A stretch of 64,000 nt of DNA, taken from Leucogyrophana mollusca (taxonomy: Eukaryota > Basidiomycota > Agaricomycetes > Boletales). Where the stretch lies: the NCBI GenBank assembly GCA_021014945.1, contig MU266360.1:113865-177864 (forward strand), in the 5' to 3' direction. Position numbers and translations under genes: made by a program. Below the pieces are notes generated by a model. The model ran no database searches. It was given only the letters and a program-made list of their open reading frames with translations, and had not been told where the DNA came from. Numbering within the stretch: the first letter of the stretch is position 1; each line of letters begins with the position of its first letter. Of the stretch, positions 11,478 to 25,784 are shown piece after piece.

Positions 11478-12318
11478 ATGTCCTCCATCCTCCACAGACT
11501 CGCTCACCAGTCCGCAACACGCTCGCTTCGTCCAATAAATAACAATATTTCAGGGAGGCATTCCCTGCTAGCATCGCGCTCATTCCATTCGAGTCGGCCC
11601 GTCCATGATTTTCATTTTGACACCCACCACTTTGTACAGCGCCTCGAGCGCGAGGGGCTGAACCGCGCACAGGCAGAGGGCATCATGTCTGCCATGGCAG
11701 AGGTCATAGACGAAAGTATTCGTAACATGACCAGTAATATGGTCACCAAATCCGACCAGGAAAAGGTGCGTCCCCCGTCCGCGCCCGTTCCCCCAGGAGG
11801 TTGACTCTGGTGTATGAAGCACCAATATACCCAGCAAGTAGACTTTGCGCAGATCAAGTCTGAGCTTCAGCTCATGGAGAAGAATGATCTTGCGATGATC
11901 AAAGCGGAGAATGATCGCCTTGTCACTGATATGGAGAAACTCAAACAACGTCTACGAGAGGAGATCACTCGCACCCAGGCTGGTGTTCGGTTGGACCTTA
12001 ATCTTGAGAAGGGCAGAATGCGCGAGGAGAGTAGCGGTCAGGAACTCAAGATCAAGGAAGTTGATACGCGCATTGAGCAAGAAATTGCCAACTTACGGAC
12101 AGCGATACAAGCATCGAAGGTTCGTAGGTTTCATGCTCGCTTAACATGTACACTCGATTCTTACAGAACTGGTCACAATCCAGGCTACAACGCTACAGTA
12201 CCTTGTTGGTTTCGGTAAGCTGCGCCCTTCTCCACGATTTCTGTGACCTGATAAAGCTTCGTCTCTAGTCACTGGTTGCTCAGCGCTTCTGATGGCGTAC
12301 TTGAGGTTCAGAGTCTAA
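11478..12318 (+). CDS. FMP32: mitochondrial coiled-coil protein of the FMP32/CCDC90 (DUF1640) family
   Basis: Four exons (11478-11765, 11820-12119, 12184-12214, 12269-12318) give 222 aa. The first 40 residues are basic and Ser-rich with no acid residues, a likely mitochondrial presequence. The DUF1640 core follows: FDTHHFVQRLEREGLNRAQA, then a long coiled coil (DLAMIKAENDRLVTDMEKLK, REEITRTQAGVRLDLNLEKG) and a single C-terminal membrane span LQYLVGFVTGCSALLMAYL ending RFRV. This layout matches yeast Fmp32 (cytochrome c oxidase assembly) and animal CCDC90/MCUR1 inner-membrane proteins. The acceptor before 12184 was chosen because it aligns the segment before the membrane span with the family without a gap. 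Confidence 0.85.
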
Positions 12319-12528
12319 TAGAGTCCAACCCGCTATCATTTTACATTACTGCCTGCACTGCTAAGCACACCAACCCTTCTAATTGTGTATTTGTTGCTAT
12401 AAATGTTACCCGCCATAGAAGTTATCTCCAACTTACAAATTTCTAAGGCTCTGCCTCTACCTTGTCTCCACCAATCTAAACATGCGATACCCCGCCTCTT
12501 TTCTTCGGGTATAACGAGTAAACAGCGG

Positions 12529-13242
12529 CTAATCGTCCAATGGAGGCAACATGTCTTGGTTGACCTCTTGTCCCAGCGCGACCTGCCTAAATTTCTCGTA
12601 CGCTTTCTCGAGGTCATCGTTGACAATAACATAATCATAAACATTTGGTTCTCGCGCATACTGAATTTCCTTCAGCGCAGTCGATAGGCGTTTTTGGATG
12701 GCTTCTTCCGAATCAGTTGCACGTCCTCGGAGGCGCTCGCGCAAAACAGTCATAGAAGGTGGGGAGATGAAGAGGTAAATGGGATTCAAATCAGTCCTCT
12801 TGATCTGTTGTACGCCCTGTGGACGGCTTAATACGGAGGGCAGCTTATTGACGATCGATATACCTGCGCATCGATATCCAGCACGCATCGTCTGCCAGTT
12901 TCTGCGACATGGCGAACGGTCTGAAAACTGGTACCATAAAAGTTGCCCGAAAACTGGGCGTGTTCTATGAAAGCGCCGCATTGAATGAGATCCTTGAACT
13001 TTTCAGGTGTTGTGAAGTGATATTCTTTGCCATCAGTCTCGCCGGGACGGGGTGCACGGGTAGTATCTTGCTCACGGCATTCATCAGGAGGGATAACATG
13101 ATGCGAAAGGAAAATCCGCCCTACGGGATACGCTAAAACCAAAACCATCGGGAAACTCTGCAAAGAGGCGCTTGAGAAGCGTGCCTTTCCCTACGCCGGA
13201 GGGCCCAAAGATAACGAGGGGAACTTTAGAACTGGGGGACAT
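12529..13242 (-). CDS. GUK1: guanylate kinase
   Basis: GMP + ATP to GDP + ADP, an essential step of purine nucleotide supply. Exons 13242-13125, 13066-12864 and 12816-12529 join to 202 aa, a normal length. The P-loop is [12 protein letters not shown], followed by the GMP-binding segment [20 protein letters not shown] (split by intron 1), then [30 protein letters not shown] and [17 protein letters not shown]. The C-terminal [16 protein letters not shown] is the usual end of the kinase fold. It is convergent with the FMP32-like gene (210 bases apart). Confidence 0.96.
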
Positions 13243-13696
13243 TATAGTAGCGCACGAGCTGGGAAGGTCCGTGCTCGAGATTTTTCAGAGAACCGGGAGA
13301 ACTTGGGTCTGCTGGGGCTGGGTATCGGCTGTCTGTCTAAAATTGTAAGCTTCAGTGGCAGCCGAGCACAACGAAAATAAAGAGGTGTGTGTGTGACAAG
13401 TTGCGTGACAACAAAAAATAGCGATCAAGCTTTGTGACGATTTGTGACCTGAGGAATATCCCGCCTTACTGCCAAGGACGACGACAACGACGCCGACTCT
13501 GGCGCTCGGCCAACGAAACAACCCACAACACTTACCTGAGCTTACTATTTCCCTCCGACGCTCGGAGCTGTACCTCACATTCCTTTCTCGTCCTTCGTAA
13601 TCCCATTCCGAACCCCCTCTACGTCTTCTCATCCCGCGCCAAAGCTTTTCTTTCTGTTTTACTTTTCACCCTCACCACGCTTATTCGTTTAGGGTC
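13243..13696. promoter_or_regulatory. divergent promoter and long 5' leader, GUK1 / STK32-like kinase
   Basis: The 454 bases between divergent starts hold both promoters. On the plus side the region 13430-13690 is pyrimidine-rich and has an open frame without a supported start in frame with the kinase, so it is read as 5' UTR. Confidence 0.5.
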
Positions 13697-15454
<1,758 letters not shown>

Positions 15455-15926
15455 TATGCTGACGACGCTACGCCTCCCGTCATGCGCTGATGGGGATGAC
15501 CCCGTGGTGATGGACGCTCTTTGCCTGCCCCGGTGGGCGCGGCTCCGGAGGACAGGGTTCTTTGATGTATGTATCTGCGATGTTTATTGCATATTCCCCG
15601 CATTTTTTGCCATAATCTAGCGAGCCCGTAGATATGTACGGTCTTCCTCCTTCGTGTTCATTCCCTTTCTTTCGCTTCGACTGGATACCACTTTGCTTTG
15701 ATCTTTCTTCTCCCTCATGTTGTTTCCTATGCTTGTCGGGCTCACTTACCAGCTCAGATATATAGTTAGTTGGTGGATTGCACATCTTAGTCTTTATACC
15801 CGTCGACTTAGTGATCAGCGCGGTCGATGGTGCGCAGTCACCGAACATTTCAAAGTACAGTATGTACCTTGTTCAAGTCGATCACATTTGCTTAGCTCCC
15901 CGGGTTCTCACTGCTACTTGTGAACA
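15455..15926. other. intergenic between convergent genes
   Basis: About 470 bases shared by two 3' ends. Nothing coding was supported. Confidence 0.5.
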
Positions 15927-17009
15927 CTAACTCTGAATGAAGTGGACTATCTTATCTATTCCTTCTTCCACCTCCTTGAAGATCGAAGGAAATGCCCACC
16001 ACCCATGTGGCAAGTCATCAAACTCTATGAGCTTAACACTGCCGCCCCCTTCCTCGATCTTCTTCGCGACAGTCCTAGATGCATCAACGAGTTGATCCGC
16101 GGTGCCAACCAGGATCAGAGTCTTTGGCCAATGCGCGGGGAAACTGATGAAAGCGGACGAAGCCAACGGATCATGTGCGGGGAAGCCCCCGAGGTATTGC
16201 GACGTCATGGATTTGTAGACGTCTACGGAGAAAATGTCGACATCCGCTTGTGCCTTGGCAAAACTGCTTAGGGTATAGGTCTGGTCAGCAGCGGGCGCGA
16301 TCGCGACAACATGCCCAGGCAGTGCGCTAGGGAGTGATAGGGAGATGAGGTAAGTAAGAATGAGGGCTGAGAGGTGATCACTCAACATATCAAATTGGAC
16401 AGGAGCATGTCAGTGAGACTTACCAAGGTTACCACCTCCGCTCTCCCCAGCGATAGTGATGTCTTTAGCGGCGTGCCCTCCTTGGATTAGATAGCTGTAC
16501 GCTGAGTACAGGTCCTGCAAAGCCGCAGGAAATTGATTTTCAGGGACTGTTGCCAGTCTAAATGATGGGGCTACGACTAAAGCATGGCCGCTAGAGTTTT
16601 GGGCAAGTTTTCCAACCAGTTTGGATAGGAACGGGAGCGAGACTTCATTTGTGGGATGGCCGATGACGTTTCCACCGCCATGGATGAAGAATATAATCTT
16701 CTTTCCCGGAGAGGGCATTTCGGGTGGAGACGGGGGCTGCGAAGCTGAATAGAAGAAGAGAGGAGTCTCTCCGGGGTGTACATTTGGATTCTGGAGAATC
16801 AAAGGCGGGAGATTGGGCGATGGAGGTATGATTGTTGCTGTGATGGACGCTCCTCCCGGGATGTTGCTTGGGACAACTGCCCGCTCGGCAGCAGATTGAG
16901 CATGGCCGAGAGTAATCTTTTGCTCACGAAAGGCATTGCGAATTGCCTGAAGGGCAGAAGCTTGCTCAATGGTCCACGTAGTACGGGTAGGAAGTACTAT
17001 CTCGCTCAT
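15927..17009 (-). CDS. alpha/beta hydrolase, hormone-sensitive-lipase-like esterase family
   Basis: Two exons (17009-16424 and 16366-15927) give 341 aa. The oxyanion motif is IIFFIHGGGNVIGHP, the nucleophile elbow is GESGGGNL (family usual GDSAGGNL), and the remaining triad is suggested by LVGTADQLVD (Asp) and DLPHGWW (His). This places it in the HSL/BAL-type alpha/beta hydrolase-3 family of esterases acting on small acyl esters. The splice acceptor CTCTCAG before 16366 restores GGNLALILTYL across the junction; a nearer AG would break the frame. No signal peptide is visible, so a cytosolic enzyme is likely. Substrate cannot be told from sequence. Confidence 0.85.
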
Positions 17010-17367
17010 AGCTGGTGGTCTGCGCAAAAGTTAGGTTGTGATGCAACGGGAGTGCCGCCGCTACGCCGCTACTAGTACTACGATCAGTCTGGCCTGGCTG
17101 CGAGTGGTCTTGCACTGGATGGTGAGATACATACTGGGTAGGAAGAGCTGTTGTCGATCGGGATGCAACTTGGTATGCATAGCAATGGGTGGGATCTGAG
17201 TGATTGAGTAGTGCCCTCCGAATGTGGCATTCACTGGAACTGGCTAACGACGATACCGCGATGCGCCGCATAGTTGTGGGAGTCCCGATGGCGCAGATAG
17301 TTCGTTTGATATTGATAACAATGAGAGCGACAAGCTGTCATCAATATACATACTGCCCGGTTCCTTG
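17010..17367. other. intergenic
   Basis: About 358 bases between two minus-strand genes, serving as 3' end of the ankyrin gene's neighbour promoter region. Nothing coding was supported, though the ankyrin gene's last exon could end in an alternative splice here. Confidence 0.4.
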
Positions 17368-20300
17368 CTACTTCTGGTCTCTCCGGAACACATATCTGGG
17401 TTGTATGATAGGTGACGCGGATCCGTGAAGTCTCAGATAGATCATGCTCGACTTCCACCTCACTTCTAGGTCATTGCTTTCCTGTTTGGGGATCTCCAGC
17501 GCCAAGTTGTCCGGTGGGTGCTTCGGGATGCGTCTTGGAACACGATCCAAGGCCCCCTGGACAGCCTGCAAAGCATCTCGCGGAGGGACTAGGGTTCGCG
17601 TTGCAGGTCGCGCCGCAACGGCCCTCGTCACAACTTCAAGGGTATCATCGGCATCATTCTGGCTCTGGCGCCAGACCTCCACGGTCATGCGCGCGGGAAC
17701 AACCGGTTCCCCCACCGCGCTTACCACTTTTGCGTCCGTGTCTATTGTACGTCTGCCCTTCAGTAGTGCAAGCTTAGCTTCCATCTTCTTGGCGAACGCT
17801 AGGATCTCCATTCCAACTTTGGTCGACTGGTCTAAATAGCCGTCCCTGACGAGTCTATCGACGATGGCTGTAAGGCTGGACACCGCGGTAGATCGTTCAC
17901 TCAGACTGGGGGGGACTGGGGGAAAATAAAGGGGGGCGAAGGGGGGTCCCCTTGGTTGGGGGGGTTCCATCTGCTGTGTGCGGAGGAGTAAGGCTCGTCG
18001 ACTTGAGATTTCCAAAGGGGTTTCGCCAAACCCGTCCTCGGCGTGGATAGCTTCGTCAGGGAGAACGTCTACGAGTGTTTGTACCATCGCTGCGGAACTG
18101 TTGTGGACTGCCCAATGAAGAGCGCTGTAACCATGGATGTCACGGGCCAACAAGCTGGGGCCGCCATACGAAGCCAGAATTCTTACACATTTCTCCTTGC
18201 CCAACCTGGTGGCCATGTGTAAAGGCTGGCATCTCGTGTCATTAACCAGTACTTAACGTGAGAAACACAAGTAAACGCCTTACGGTTTCCAGATTGTCCT
18301 TCGATCGCTGTAATAGCAAATTGTCAACAGAGTCCTGAGGCAATTTGTCCATAAGATGTGTTAGGATGCCGTCATTTCCCGTTTGACAGAGGATATGCAT
18401 GACATTCCACCTGGCGACGGGTGATGAGGAGCTTTGGATACACACCAATGGAAAAATGGTGCACACCCTGTGATCCGATGTCTCTGCATGTGTGATGCTC
18501 CTTTGGATAGCAAAAAATCGATGACGTCGGTGCTGCACCCCAGACGAGCGCCGAGTAAGAAAGCGTTGTGTCCTGAATAAAACAATCTGCAGTTGTGGGG
18601 TTAGTTGTATCGTTTACAGAACCACGCAAGAGGTGCACGTACGGCTGGTTGATAGCCGAGGGAGACTCGTTCAACTCGATGACCTCCCACCCAAGCCACA
18701 CCCGGAGGGAAGATCGAAGATCGACAGCGTCCCTGATCTGATCAGCAGTCTCACTACGGTTGGTAGTGGCATAAAATTGGTAGGCGGATACAACTTGCTC
18801 CCCGAAGAGATAATCCAAGACTCTGAGCGAGCCTACAGCAGCAGCCTTCCAGACAAGAGGCGTATAGGAACCGGTCTTGTACTTCGGTGGTGGTGAGGCG
18901 TGTACATACACGGGACCCGAGCCCTGGCGCTTCCCGCCATGAACAGAAAGACCACGATATGGGCCGTTGTTCTTTGTCGGCAGCTCTTGCGCCTCGCCAT
19001 CGCCGCTGCCTTCCTTCTGATCAATTAAGTTGAGTCCCAGTCCTGTCCGTCGGATACACGAATCCAGTATATCCTGGGAGTCGCATAGCACAATCCAGTC
19101 TAAAGCCTCGGTGCCAAGAGATAGCGAGAGCGACTCGTAGAGATCCGCGATGTGGTTGAATGCCTCTAGGTCGTGGTCCTGAATGGCCTTCCCCAATACG
19201 TTGACTTCGACAAGCTGTGTACTTGTCAAACGACTGACGGAGGTATCGCACAGCAAAGTGCTGGGAGAGACCGAGCTTTTGATAGTCGTCGGAATATTTG
19301 CGATATTGAAAGAGTCAGTGTCTCTGCCAGAGCGTTCGGCTGCGCTGCCCGTGCCTGTGTCAACTGTTTCAAAAGCTGAGTTGCCTGGAAGCATGGGTCA
19401 GATCGTTCCCCTTCCAAGGAGGTGAAGTGACTCACCGCCAAGGTGTTTAATGCGCTTTCCCACAGATCCATACTGCTTAGCCGCAATCTCCATGATCAGA
19501 CGTGCAGTACTCCATCGGCGACCTAGTATAGCAGCAAAAAGGGGGGAATACCCTAATTAGGGTTGTTAATGAGTGTGAACAGTTAAAGAGAAAGAAAGGC
19601 TGCGAACCTCTGTAGTCCAAAGTGCCGGTGATATCGTCATGCTGCTCAATGACAGTGATTTGCAGTGGACGCTGGTTCCAGTTCTTTGGAGTGCAGCAGA
19701 GTTCCACGATACTGGAGTCATTTCCCATGAAGCAAGCGTCAAAGAGCTGGCTGTATCGCGGGAGTTGATCTGCAGGAGGCACACGCCACATCTTGCGAGG
19801 GGTACCCAACGCACTCGGAGATATGAGACGGAAAGCAGTTTTGACTCGTGTAGGCGGGCTGGATTGACTTGAAGGATGTATTTGAACTGGACCGAACGTA
19901 AAGGGAGGGGCTTGAGCGCCTTGGGCTGGAGGAGCCTGAGCCTGAGCACCTTGAGCTTGGAACGCCTGGGCGAAGGGGAATGGCAGGCCTGGCTGGGCTG
20001 GGGGCTGGAGTTGCGCATGCAGGCTTTGTAATTGTGCTTGTGCTTGGGCGTGAAGGAGTTGGAGGTGATGATTGAGTGGCTGACCTGGAAGGATCTGGGG
20101 CGGGAAGAGTTGGACAGGAGGATTCGGAGTCGGCACAATCGCTTGCAATTCGGACCGAGTTCTGGCACCTCGTATCACTAGTAATTGCTCCAAATCAGAA
20201 AGGTAGTCGCAGGCGTCTTGTTTACGCAAGTCAAAGACTGGTCGCTTCAATGTGCCCTGTGACCCGTAGACAAGTCTCAGGTCATGTTCGAGAAGCCCAT

Positions 20301-23300
20301 ACTGCTTGCGCCATGCAGAAGCAGGTGGATCCTCAGACTGTACTGCAAAGCTAGGGGAGGGAACTACTGCGCCCTTGGATGCAGCAATAGCTGCCGCCGC
20401 GGCCTTGCGAAGATGGCGTACAAAGTCGAGTATAGTCATATTAGGAGAGGAGTGAATTGAATGAACAGAGTTTGAGTTTAGGTCCCCGTCTACGTCGGCA
20501 CCCAAGGATATTAACAATTCAGCAATATCGTTGTAAAAGCGGATAGCAGTTCGCAGGGGTGGGAGGTCCCAGGCATATGTTGCACTGTAGGCGGGCGGGA
20601 TACGGTCAGTACAGCTCGAAGAAATAATTCAGCCCCTCACGGCATCATGCTTCGTGTTCGAGATAGCTCAGCTTCGGTTATCGTAACTTCAGCCCCGTGC
20701 GCAAGAAGTAAAACTGCCATGGTGTACTCTCCACCAGCGACTGCGCTGGTGAGAGGGCTGCGGGAGTGGTCCGTAAATATTAGAGAGAGCGGGAGGTTGA
20801 TTACTTTCTTCGCATCTGGGTCGCAATGTAGGAGTGTATAAACTAGCCCAACTTGGCCTTCGCGGACAATTTGATGGAGTACTGTGCCCTGGTCGGGGAA
20901 GTCCACAGCTGCTGAGGAAGCACCCGCATGCAGAAGAACCTTGGCGATCTCAGAGGCAATACCTTCATCTGAAACAAATTTAGTCGAGCTAAGTGGAAGG
21001 TAACCTTGCTTAGGTGTTCTGTCCCAAGACTTAACGGCTAGCTTTGGATCGGCACCAGCACCCAGCAGGACTTGAACAACCTCTAAGGAGCCAGAGGTGA
21101 TGGCATAGTTTAGAGGTGTAAATACCAGGTCCAAATCTGGGCTGTTAATGTCGAGGACGTCTGCGGGACCGTCCTTGGCATCGGCGAATGGCTCCGGGGT
21201 GGCCGACGACAGGGGGGAATTGAGGGCTACACTTCCAGAGGAGCCGTTGTTGCTGTGCTCGGTGGTCGGGCACGCGGCGTCAGACTGCGCCTCCTTTTTG
21301 GTTTGCTTCGCTTGTTCCGCTTTCATGTTGTGGGCACTACGTTCGAGGAGCTTCTGGACGACGGTAATGTCGCCCGCTTGAGCCGCCATATGCAAGGCAG
21401 TCCTACCATCTGTAAGGCGAGCGGTTATAAGGGCCCCTGCGTCGATCAGCGAACACGCAGCGTCAGAAGACTGTGCACTGATAGCGAGATGGAGGGGAGT
21501 GCGTCCAACATGATCTCTATTGTTGACGTCCGCGCCATTCTGGATCATTCTCGAAACGGCCTCGATATCGTGCGATACGATAGCGGTGAGCAATCGCATG
21601 GACTGTGTGATGTACGCCTGTTCGCTCCATTCACCGGTGTCTATCGGGTTGAAGCTTCCAGAGATACTCTGACGCCCCGGGTTTTCCTGGATAAAACTGA
21701 ATGCCAGCTATCAGACCGCGACACGAGATGGTAAATGTATTCGACTCACGAAACTCGTCCCCGAACATAAATCTTGTCTTCTTTTGTCTGTAAAGCCTTT
21801 TCATCATCGCTTGCAGGTTCTGGACAACGCTGGGGATGAAGACACGTTGTCAGAGTATCGTAGATTGCGAAAGGAACTATCTGACCTCGCAGCAATCTTC
21901 AAGACACTCTTCGCCGGTGCCAAAGAACGCAGGATGACGATGCAGAGGTCGGTTCGCATTAGTGGCGATTTTCATTGCTTCAAGCACGCAGTGAGCGAAC
22001 GGATCATAGGGGAGTCATCTGGGGTGCTCACAATTCATCCTATAATCCTGTCCCCCAAGTTTAACGGGGATAACCTGGACAAGGTTAAACACATACATTG
22101 CTGTATAGCAACTTCTCGATTTTTTTCGCATGCCACCCTGGACCATATGGGACGTGCAACGTTGTCACGTCGTAGAAGCTCTCCTCCAGGCCAATAGATG
22201 ATGGACCAGCCTTGACGTCGCCCTTGTATCGACGCCGAACTTTGTCACCAAGATTGCGAACCCTCCCAGAAGGGCGGCCCTGAAGCTGGCGGCGCGACTC
22301 CAAGTACCCCATATGTTCGTCTTTGTTGTTGATTTGTTCCAAGACCAATAGACGAGCCAGGCCACTGATCTGCGTTGGGAGCTGTTCAAAGATCTGTGCA
22401 TCCAAAGTTCATGTCTTGGAACACACGCTGCAGCAAATTTAAACAAACGTTTGGATCAATATCGCCTCGTCGCAACGTAGGGACGTAGACTTCAAAGTCA
22501 CGAGCTGCGTATTTCGCAAGGCGGGCTTCATACGAAGGAGAACGTCGCGTCACATCCACCGTGTTGCACTGGCGCATCATGGCTACAACCGCTCTGGGAC
22601 TTGCCCACACTCGTTCCCCTGAGCTTGTCATGAACAAGTCGACACCAGCCACCACCCACGAAAGACCACTGACCGTCGAAAGCGCAGCAAGGCGCGTCTA
22701 CATCAAACCCTGCAAGAACCTCCGCAGGGGAGTAGTAGAGTCGAAGTACGATTTGGATTGTGCGATATGGGTACTGTGCTACATGTGACACCCTGATTAG
22801 ATGAAGGTTGCGTGGAGACGGAAGGCAGACGTACAGTGAATCGACACGGTGTGCTTGGTCCTCACGCACGTCACCTCCCATGGCACTGAATCCCGAACAG
22901 CTTCGTATATGGTTTGTATCTTCTTCTCAGCCTGAGAAAGTGCAAAAGCTAAGCGTTGAAGTCACCCCACCATCGGCGCGCATACCTCTGCAGGGGTCAT
23001 GCCATAGAGGAACAGGTCTACATCGGATGCTGCGTACGCGTCTGAGGAATGGTAATACTTTCTGGTTTCTCTCTTCGACTCCTTTGCATGGTCGGGAAGT
23101 GGGGCGATGCATGCTAGAACAGATCCTCCCGCAGCTACGACGTTGCTCCAATCGGACAGCTGGGAAAGGGAATTCTCCGAAAAGACCGACCAATTCTTCT
23201 TGAACTCGTTCAGATCAGAGACAGTGGCAGGCGCGCCCTCTGCCCTCCTGCGCTCGGATGGGACTGGCATCACATACTTGGCAGAGAGGTCTTCTTCATC

Positions 23301-23540
23301 CTTGACCACTCTCGCTCGAGTCGTTCTAGCTTCGACGGGCGCCTCGAAGAGATCTACGAGCCCTACGTGTAGATCGCGGATATGATCGCTTGTCCTGTCG
23401 ACGGCAAATATCTGCCTCAAGTTGGCCTCGTAAACTAGAGCAGGCTGTAATGCGTCGTCGACGCAGACGCCTGGTCCTTTGGGTAAGGCCGCGATGTCTT
23501 GCAAAAAGGCTGCTACTCCAAGTCCAGGTTTCTGAGACAT
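17368..23540 (-). CDS. very large protein: nucleotidyltransferase-like N-terminal region plus ankyrin repeats
   Basis: Fifteen exons join in frame to about 1,802 aa: 23540-22986, 22931-22835, 22778-22674, 22618-22449, 22393-22097, 22047-22032, 21977-21886, 21829-21750, 21696-20641, 20584-19608, 19552-19436, 19384-18643, 18586-18467, 18410-18284, 18225-17368. The N-terminal 400 residues hold GGS (about 138-140), SDVDLFLYG (172-180) and a later FDVD (242-245), spaced like the glycine-serine and acidic pairs of nucleotidyltransferase folds; the region continues DVTRRSPSYEARLAKY. After SGSFNPIDTGEW come ankyrin repeats from about residue 505 (NRDHVGRTPLHLAI, DGRTALHMAAQAGDITVV), interrupted by a Gln/Ala/Pro-rich linker (about 19,900-20,120), and more repeats (ETPLHMATRLGK, GYSALHWAVHNS). 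Similar architecture recurs in basidiomycete genomes; function is unknown. Catalysis is inference. Exon 6 (16 nt) is the weakest exon. Confidence 0.8.
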
Positions 23541-24090
23541 GGTGGTTTAACCAGTCAAGACGGGCAGCCCTTTTGATTATCTATCAGAATCATGGAGGGG
23601 TTTCAGTTACAGCTATCTGCCATAAGGCGCTTCAGACCAACTCGAACACGAGGCTGACCCAAAATACGCTCATTGTTGGCTCTTTCAGCGCATCGTGGCC
23701 ACGATTTTGCAAAGGCCTCGGTTTCTGGGCGGCTGTTCTCCGGGGATTGGAAACAGGCGAGTATGGTGGGTCGAACGCCATATTAGGCCGCGAATTGGAG
23801 ATGCTGGTGAGTCTGAAGCGATGGACAGCTATGGAGTAATGATTCAAAATTTCTGGGAAAATACTGTTCGCTGTGTGGCGCCCTATACGATATCACTGTC
23901 AGGGAAGAACGTCGGCGGCGAGAGATTTCTATTACGTACCGGCTTGTCCGAGCTTCAAGAGGCTGAGCACACTGGCAACCTGAGCCGTGACTTGTTTTGT
24001 AAGCACAACATAGATACGTAAGTACTAAGTAGTGCTTGGATAATTTAGGTCACCTGCTCCAACGATAATCCAGTCCTTGATGACAAGCTT
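23541..24090. promoter_or_regulatory. divergent intergenic region, ankyrin giant gene / MsrB
   Basis: About 550 bases between divergent start codons, presumably holding both promoters. One plus-strand frame crosses it but lacks support. Confidence 0.45.
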
Positions 24091-24768
24091 ATGCTACGGA
24101 TAACTCAGCGTTCCCGCTCACTTGCTTATAAGCTTCGAGCTCGAGTAGTTGTCCGACAACCTCCCGCTACTCGTCCATTCCACCAATCTATCGTCACCAA
24201 TATGGCTGAGAAATCAAAGTCTGACTCGGAATGGCGTGCAATTCTTTCTCGTGAACAGGTTCGTCTGAACCCATTCCAACATCCGGCCCCAGATCGAGCA
24301 CTTAACTCTCGTTCAATAACAGTTCAGAGTACTTCGGGAGAAAGGTACCGAGGCCCCGGGCACAGGAAAGTATGAGCATCATAATGGAGAAGGCGTATAC
24401 ACATGTGCTGGTTGCGGGACCCCCCTCTACAAGAGCACCACCAAGTTCAATAGCGGGTGCGGTTGGCCGGCTTTCTTCGATGGTACGCATCCGCTCCTGT
24501 TGGCTCTACAATGGCGGGGACTAACTACGATCCCCAGCTCTACCAGGAGCTGTGACGAGACACGAAGACAGATCTATGTTCATGACCAGAACGGAGATCA
24601 CTTGTACAGCTTGCGGTGGGCATCTTGGCCATGTTTTCAAAGGTGAAGGCTTTGACACACCCAGTACGTTCTCTCTCGGCAATACCCTTCTGCAGACGCT
24701 TACACTAACACCCAGCTGACGAACGACACTGCGTCAATTCGATTTCATTGAATTTCGATGATAACTGA
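24091..24768 (+). CDS. MSRB: peptide-methionine (R)-S-oxide reductase (MsrB)
   Basis: MsrB reduces the R-epimer of methionine sulfoxide in proteins. Four exons (24091-24258, 24323-24482, 24538-24663, 24716-24768) give 168 aa. The zinc-binding CxxC pairs are CAGC and CTAC, the fold markers are FNSGCGWPAF and GHLGHVFKGEG, and the resolving/catalytic motif RHCVNSISL contains the active-site cysteine. The N-terminal 37 residues (MLRITQRSRSLAYKLRARVV...) are Arg-rich without acidic residues, fitting a mitochondrial presequence; an internal ATG at 24202 could make a cytosolic form from the same transcript. Confidence 0.95.
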
Positions 24769-25134
24769 TTCGTTGACCGGGCAAACTGGATCACGATGCC
24801 ATTGATAAACATGAGGACATCCCCCATCTGTTTTGTCTAAAGCTTTTGAAGTACATTCTCGTCGCGTATGGGACACTGCAGTAGCAATCGCTCCATCTGT
24901 ATAATGAGATCATGATGCAGGATCAGGGTGGACACAATGAGTCCTTGTTCAACAACCTTGCCTTCCAACTTTACGTTCAGAGGATTAAGAATTTATTCAG
25001 CGAGAGCTATCCATTGTAACGATTACGAAGAAAGTATAAGCGAGGTGTTGAGCGAGAAGGTAGACAAAAGGTCGTGACAGATGTCGGCGTCGTGAAGATA
25101 AACAAGATGGGAGTGCTGCGAGCCGAGTGGGTCA
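24769..25134. other. intergenic between convergent genes
   Basis: About 366 bases with the 3' ends of MsrB and tropomyosin. Nothing coding was supported. Confidence 0.5.
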
Positions 25135-25784
25135 TTACAGTCCCTCCATGCTGTGGACCAACTCGTCCAATTCTGCTTTTGACTCCTTGTACTTGGCTTG
25201 CATTTCCTAGAAACCAAGTTAGTACGTAGTACGGGTGAACTGCATGGTTACTGAAGTGGCGTACCTCGTATTTCTTCTCCCATTGATCACGCTCTTGTTC
25301 AACGCGCTGAACTTGACGTTCGAAGTGTTCCGCTTTAACGTCGACTTGTCGCAATCTGAACCAATGATCAACGTTGATCCTGTGATAATACAAGGAAACG
25401 CGACGAACTTTTCCATGGTTTCTTTCACATTCTTCTCCGCAGCATCCAATTCCTCCTCAAGCAATTGGATCTTTCTCGTTAGGTTGTCGTTTGTGCTCTT
25501 GGAGTGTTCACCTTCTTCCTGCGCAGCCTTGGCATCTGCGAGTTTCGCCTCTGCCTTGTCTAGCTCGGCCTCGAGGACGCCGACTTTATGTGTGAGGGAC
25601 GTGATCTCTTGATCCTTCTCCAGAATCTGCTGCTCGTACTTCTTATTCTTTCCCTCTGCGTCCTCGGCCCGAGTGACTGCTGCATCGGCCTCCCCGCGCA
25701 GTTGGTTGAGTTTCTGAGTTCAGAGGCGCTCAGCGCAATATTAGTACAAAGTCAGAGTAAACGCACCTCCTTGATCTTCTCCAT
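25135..25784 (-). CDS. TPM1: tropomyosin
   Basis: Fungal tropomyosin stabilises actin cables. Exons 25784-25767 (18 nt, MEKIKE), 25713-25409, 25355-25265 and 25206-25135 join to 161 aa, the exact length class of short fungal tropomyosins. The whole protein is an uninterrupted heptad coiled coil: KLNQLRGEADAAVTRAEDAE, LTRKIQLLEEELDAAEKNVK, QVDVKAEHFERQVQRVEQER and a C-terminal AELDELVHSMEGL. Its upstream region carries a good TATA box (see separate entry). Confidence 0.95.

Noticed and set aside
22015..22017. In-frame TGA inside the ankyrin giant gene when exon 6 is extended
   Set aside because: A strong donor (GTGAGC) 14 bases upstream of the TGA and an acceptor (TTGAAG before 21977) remove it as a 54-nt intron and keep the frame, giving MKIATNANRPLHRHPAFFG downstream.
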